64,000 bases of DNA from Pleodorina starrii (taxonomy: Eukaryota; Chlorophyta; Chlorophyceae; Chlamydomonadales; Volvocaceae): assembly GCA_030267565.1 (NCBI GenBank), contig BRXU01000038.1, forward strand, positions 248,001 through 312,000. The letters are read 5' to 3'. The notes under the pieces are model-generated. The model saw only the letters and a list, made by a program, of their open reading frames with translations. It was not told where the DNA came from and made no database searches. A program made the translations under genes and the position numbers. The number at the start of each line of letters is the position of its first letter. The first letter of the stretch is position 1. Positions 59,919-64,000 of the stretch are shown in pieces.

Positions 59919-61367
59919 TCACAACACCGTCGGCTCAACCGTTGGTAGTCCGCCGCTGCCCCCATCGGCCCCGCCGCTGCCCTCATCAGCCCCGCCGCCG
60001 CCGCTCCCCCCATCGGCCTCGCTCCCGCCGCTGCCCTCATCGCCCCCGCCCCCGCCGCCGCTCGAGCCCGCCGTGTGCATCCGATCCAGCACCGCCATCG
60101 CCTCGCTCCGAATCTCCTCCAGCCGCGCAATCACCGCCACCGTCCCGCTCCCACCACCCCCACCCCCACCGCCCTCAGCCTCCTGCTGCTGCTGTAGTTG
60201 TACCACCATGGATTGCAGCGTCGCCAACAGTCGCCCCGGCCGCACCCAGTCGGGCTGGTTGGCGTGGAAGGACGTCTGCGGCTTCTGCCGTGGCGCCGCG
60301 CCGTCCCAGTCCGACTCGAAGGCGCGCGCCAGCAGCGCCACGCGACGCAGCGGCTCGCCCACCGCCACAAGCTCCTTGAGGAAGGCGGCGCAGCGCTGCG
60401 GCACGTTGGTACGCACCGGCTCCTCCGCCGCCAGCCCGTCACTGCCGTGCTCCAGTCCGGCGTTGAAGCGCGCCTCCTCGCGCAGCAGCCGCACCTCCTC
60501 CCGCAGGAGAACCAGGCGGGCCAGCAGTCGGCGGTCGGGGATCTCGGCCTGCTCCTCCATCTCGTCGATGAACTTGGAGGCGGTGGCGGCGAGGGTGTCT
60601 AGGTCGGCGGGGGGGACCGCGGGCTGGGTGGCGGTGGTGGTGGTGGTGGTGGTGGTGGTGGCAGCGGCGGCGGTGCGCAGCACCGCAACTCGCTGGTCCT
60701 TGTCCGCGTGGCGGAGCGCCAGGTCGAGGACCTGGGCGGCGGCGGGCATGCGGGCGGAGACCTGGCGGAGTACTTCGTCGTGTACGGCACCCAGCAGCGC
60801 CGCCAGCGGCGCGTCGCCGCGGCGGGAGGCGGCGGCGGCGAAGCCGGAGAGCGTGGTGAGGAAGTTGGCGTCCAGGAAGTCCAGACGGCGAGCCACGGCG
60901 GCGCGCACGGCGGCCAGCTCGGTCTGGTCGGCGCGATCATCTTTGAGGTAGGCGACGGCCTCCGAGACGAACAGCTCGCGCGTCACCTCGTTGACGATTT
61001 CGCCGACCATCGCGGCCGCGCGCTCGACGTTGGCGGCAATCTCAGCGCGTTTCTGGGCTGGATCGGCTTTTGGAGATGAGGAATCGGAGGGTGGCGGCGG
61101 GCCGCTGGCCGCGGCAGCGCTGAGCGGGGCGCCAGCACGGCGTCGTGGGATGGTGGCGACCCGAGAGGATGGGCGGCGGGTCGGCGGAGTCGCCGGAAAG
61201 GGCGCCGTTTGCCGCGACGTCGATGATTCATATCTGCATTGGTGTTGACTAGGTGGATAGAGCACGCCGAGGTGCATGTTTGACGGCGGCACCGGAACCT
61301 CGGAAAACGTCTGCGCGAATGGGTTGCTCAATGTCCCGACAGCGGTTACAATAAATATGCTGTACAA
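59919..61367 (-). CDS. Putative plastid-targeted alpha-helical protein, single exon, function unknown
   Basis: Uninterrupted frame of 482 codons, the only long intronless host gene here. The best start may be the Met at 61277 (MHLGVLYPPSQHQC), because the following about 60 residues are Ser/Pro/Arg-rich and end RRRAGAPLSAAAAS, like a green-algal transit peptide; starting at 61367 adds a hydrophobic lead. The mature part is helical and conserved-looking: DPAQKRAEIAANVERAAAMV, LDFLDANFLTTLSGFAAAA, LDTLAATASKFIDEMEEQ, IPDRRLLARLVLLREEVRLL. A (Thr)9 run (GGT repeats) and a Gly/Ser/Asp tail are low complexity. It has the look of an uncharacterised plastid protein family conserved in plants, but I cannot name it with confidence. 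Confidence 0.75.
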   Translation of the reverse strand: MYSIFIVTAVGTLSNPFAQTFSEVPVPPSNMHLGVLYPPSQHQCRYESSTSRQTAPFPATPPTRRPSSRVATIPRRRAGAPLSAAAASGPPPPSDSSSPKADPAQKRAEIAANVERAAAMVGEIVNEVTRELFVSEAVAYLKDDRADQTELAAVRAAVARRLDFLDANFLTTLSGFAAAASRRGDAPLAALLGAVHDEVLRQVSARMPAAAQVLDLALRHADKDQRVAVLRTAAAATTTTTTTTTATQPAVPPADLDTLAATASKFIDEMEEQAEIPDRRLLARLVLLREEVRLLREEARFNAGLEHGSDGLAAEEPVRTNVPQRCAAFLKELVAVGEPLRRVALLARAFESDWDGAAPRQKPQTSFHANQPDWVRPGRLLATLQSMVVQLQQQQEAEGGGGGGGGSGTVAVIARLEEIRSEAMAVLDRMHTAGSSGGGGGGDEGSGGSEADGGSGGGGADEGSGGADGGSGGLPTVEPTVL

Positions 61368-61559
61368 CTTAGTTTACTGACGAGAAAAATCACTTGCATG
61401 AAATGCACGGCGTGCGGTTTGTCGTGCATCTGTGTATTGAAACCCGTTTGAGCCATCTGCTTTATCATATAGCGAATTATATGTTACAAAATTTAAGCTG
61501 CATAGTACAACAAATAACCTTGCGTCTATGCGAGCCTGCTGCACAGTGGTAACTTATGA
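61368..61559. promoter_or_regulatory. Divergent intergenic region
   Basis: About 190 bp, AT-richer than its surroundings (TTTATCATATAGCGAATTAT near 61460), between the 482-codon gene (minus) and the 119-aa gene (plus). Confidence 0.45.
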
Positions 61560-62091
61560 ATGAGTACGCCAGACCGGCTGGCTGATAACAAGGCCGCAGT
61601 GTCAGAAGCACTTGCCAGCTGCGTCTCGACTGCACTCAAAATCCCGGAGCTGGTGGCAAAGGACCAGGGCACTGCGGTAAGGGCTTTCCACACCTTGGCG
61701 GTTGACCCTTTAAACAGCCTCAGCTCAACGCTAGCCCTGGAAAACTTTACAAAACGATAATCGTATCAAGCTACACACCTTTGGGCTGACCAGTCGTCTC
61801 TCCAACCGCCTTGGCCTGGGTGTTGCCGTTCATTTCCTTTCCATGCAGCTCACGGAGCTGACTGACGGCCTCGTATCCCGCGAGTCGCTCATCGCATCCA
61901 CCTGCGGCGTGGTGGAGCAGCAGCTGGGCCGGGCCGTGGGCGCTTACACGGTCTCCCTGGAAGCGGCCGCCGCGCCGCTCCATCGGCTGCTGGCCAGCGC
62001 CGGCCGGCTCGAGGCGGTGCTGGCGGTGGAGGAGGCGCAAGCAGCCAAACACCGCAGAGGTGACGACAGCCGCAGCGGCCATACGACATGA
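61560..62091 (+). CDS. Small helical protein, two exons, function unknown
   Basis: Exons 61560-61676 and 61849-62091 join in phase 0 across GTAAGG..TGCAG; 119 residues. The sequence (MSTPDRLADNKAAVSEALAS; IPELVAKDQGTALTELTDGL; LHRLLASAGRLEAVLAVEEA) has heptad-like Leu/Ala spacing and looks like a coiled-coil adaptor subunit. No family is recognised. The stop at 62089-62091 lies only 190 bp before the next start on the same strand, and CGCAGAG|GTGACG near 62058 could be a donor, so it might instead be the 5' part of the J-domain gene. Confidence 0.6.
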
Positions 62092-62280
62092 CGGATCGCC
62101 CCCAACTGCCGCAGCAGCATCAGCAACAGCATCGGCCGCAAGAGGTGCACGGCGGCGGACCTGCCGCCCTCAGTAGCCTCAGTAACCCACAGTAGCCTCA
62201 GCGGCGACGGCGGCGGCGTCTAGTAGAGCGCAGGGCGCAGCGGCGCAGCTCGAGTACACGGTCGATCACACAACGGCGGA

Positions 62281-63968
62281 ATGGCGGGATCCCTTCCAAC
62301 CGACCACGCAGCGAAGGCGACAGGTCACGGTAATGCAGAGCAAGACGCAGGCTGTGCGACCGGCGGGTCGTATGCATCCGCGTCCGACGCGGCGGCGGCG
62401 GAGGGCGGCTCCGCGGCCGCCGCCGCCGCCGTCGGGACCGCCGCCGCGGGCACCACCAAGATGTCGTACACTGTCGTAAGGCAAGTCTCCGAGTTGCTGG
62501 CGGCTGGCGAGTGGGCGAGGTGCGAGGAGCTCTTGGAGCGGGAGCTCCGACTCCGACAGGCGACGCAGGCAGACGGTGTGGCGGCGGCGGCGCTGGCGGC
62601 GGCTCCGCCGCCGCCGCCGGCGCCGCCGGCGGGTTCAGACTCCCGTGTGGACCATTCTGCGGCAGCGGTGGAGCCGGGCCCCCATCAATCTGTGGAGCCG
62701 CTCGGGCGGCCGGGCCCATCGGGGTGCGGGTCTAGGTCGGGGCAGTCGAGGTCGACGTCGGCGCCTCTGCAGCCTGGAGGCCAGCGAGGAGGGGTAGACA
62801 AGGTAGGAAATGGCGGAGGTGGTTGGGGGCCCCAACCCTGTTCTTCAGCCGCTGTCGCAATGGTCCCTGTGGTGTGGTGCGATGTGCGGTGTGTGGTGTG
62901 GTGTGGTGTGGTGTGTGGCGTATGGGGTTGTGTAAGTGTTGCTGTGCGGTGTGTGGTGCGGTGTGGTGTGATGTGTTGCGGTGTGTTGTGTGGCGTATGG
63001 GGTTGTGTAAGTGTTGCGGTGCGGTGCGGTGCGGTGTGGTGTGAAGTGGGGTGCGAAGTTGGCGCACTGGTGGGGTGTGGGGTTTGCGGGGTGTGGTGTG
63101 GTGGGCCCTCACTTCCCCCGCTCGTGTGCCGCGCCTCCTCCCGCCGCCCAACCTCCTCAAACCCTCCCCACAGGTCCTGCTGCAAGCGCTGTTGGCGACC
63201 AAGATCCATCTGGAGATGTCGTACTCGTCGTACAGTGCAGGATCAGCTACCGGTACCGTCGCCGTCGCCACCGCAGCTGCCGCCACCGCAGCTGCATCGT
63301 CTGGAGTCCAGGGAAGGGCCTCCGCCGCTGCGGCAGGGGCAATCCTTCGCTGGGCAGCTGCTTGGCTGGGTGGTGGCAGCGGCGGCAGCGAACGGACTTG
63401 CACAGCTGGCGCCGCCTCCGCCGCTGGCGCGTCAACGTGCTCCCCGCCGCTGAGCGGCGGCGAGGTCCGGCGCTGGTTTCGGCGCCTCGCCGCGCTCGTG
63501 CACCCCGACAAGTGCCGTACGAGTGGCGTCGTACCCGAGCACGTGGCGGTGTCGGCGTTTCGGTTGCTCCAGGAGGGTTGCGACGCGCTGGTGGACGAGC
63601 TGACGGAGGCCTCCGCTGCGGCCGCCGGAGCGCGGAAGCGCGCCAGAGGCGCCTGGCGCAGCGGCGGCGGAACCGAGTACGACGACGCCGAGTGGGGTGT
63701 CGGCGGCGGCAAGGAAGAGAATGATGGCGACGACGAGGCCGTGTGGTGGGCGGAGTGGCGGAGCTGTCCGCCATCGCCGCCGCCGTCGTACTGCGGCGGC
63801 GGCACCGCCGCCGCCGCCGCCGGGATCCCGCCGACGAGTTGCCCCTCTGAAGGGGACGATGAGCCGCGCCTTTGGACGTTGGGGCTGGAGGTGGGGCTTG
63901 GGTGGGGTTGGGTTTGGCTGGGTACAGGCAGGGCAAGGGGGGAGGCGTCGCGGCGTTCTGCTGGGTAG
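62281..63968 (+). CDS. J-domain (DnaJ-like) protein, two or more exons
   Basis: Exons 62281-62802 and 63174-63968 join in phase 0 across GTAGG..CACAG. The frame stops at 63966-63968, 438 residues as read. A J-domain near the middle has SGGEVRRWFRRLAALVHPDK with the HPD triad at 284-286, then AVSAFRLLQEGCDALVDEL, the third helix. The N-terminal part contains VSELLAAGEWARCEELLERE, a short helical pair, between Ala/Gly-rich linkers. J-proteins stimulate Hsp70 ATPase through HPD; the client is unknown. The DNA from about 63880 turns G-rich (GGAG|GTGGGG is a possible donor), so the true C-terminus may lie beyond the window. Confidence 0.75.
62870..63110. repeat. GGTGTGTGGTGTG-rich repeat in J-domain gene intron
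   Basis: G/T-rich intron sequence with two copies of a longer unit containing GCGTATGGGGTTGTGTAAGT (about 62918 and 62992). Confidence 0.8.
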
Positions 63969-64000
63969 GGCTGGGTTCTTATTGGTCCCATACTTAACCC

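Noticed and set aside
59666..60379. 237-codon plus-strand frame rich in Pro/Arg/Ser
   Set aside because: Antisense to the 3' end of the 482-codon minus-strand gene; low complexity only.

Overview
The window looks like nuclear DNA of a GC-rich, intron-dense green alga, most likely a Chlamydomonas-type (volvocine or related) chlorophyte. The clues are plant-type housekeeping genes split by many short GT..AG introns; UGUAA (not AAUAAA) as the likely polyadenylation signal behind several genes; proteins rich in Ala, Gly and Pro homopolymers; long (AC)n tracts; and L1-like LINEs with tRNA-headed SINEs. The species itself cannot be read from the sequence.

Left arm (1-13764): a minus-strand, 5'-truncated LINE copy runs off the left edge. 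It is followed by low-complexity DNA, a GT21 ceramide glucosyltransferase gene (minus) diverging from a CWC21/SRRM2-type splicing factor gene (plus), and a tiny QCR10-like gene (minus) converging on the latter.

Centre (13765-32280): an 18.5-kb retroelement cluster embedded in (AC)n microsatellite, with every copy on the plus strand. It holds one LINE family (three 4,675-bp tandem units, each with an intact 1205-codon RT reading frame, plus several 5'-truncated tails) and one 618-bp SINE family (two full copies with tRNA-like heads, two truncated). LINE and SINE share a homologous 3' tail of about 80 bp ending in TGTAAC...(AC)n, preceded by a small hairpin. This suggests that the LINE machinery mobilises the SINE and that (AC)n serves as target. 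Three distinct LINE 5' junctions carry short tandem arrays built from the first bases retained. This is the most interesting system in the window.

Right arm (32281-64000): uroporphyrinogen-III synthase (minus) diverges from an OTU1/YOD1 deubiquitinase (plus). Next come a small putative plastid protein (plus), an Alba-domain RGG protein (minus) diverging from a SAND-like plus Tudor-like protein (plus), and a repeat-rich stretch (54.4-59.9 kb) with a perfect 107-bp inverted repeat and two longer diverged inverted duplications. The end holds an intronless, probably plastid-targeted protein (minus) diverging from a small alpha-helical protein (plus), and a J-domain protein (plus) reaching the right edge.

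The genes form no operon. They are independent nuclear genes, four pairs of which share short divergent intergenic regions of about 0.2-0.45 kb. Exon structures were derived by joining GT..AG introns in frame and following conserved protein motifs. Totals that divide by three support them, but no alignment or transcript evidence was available.
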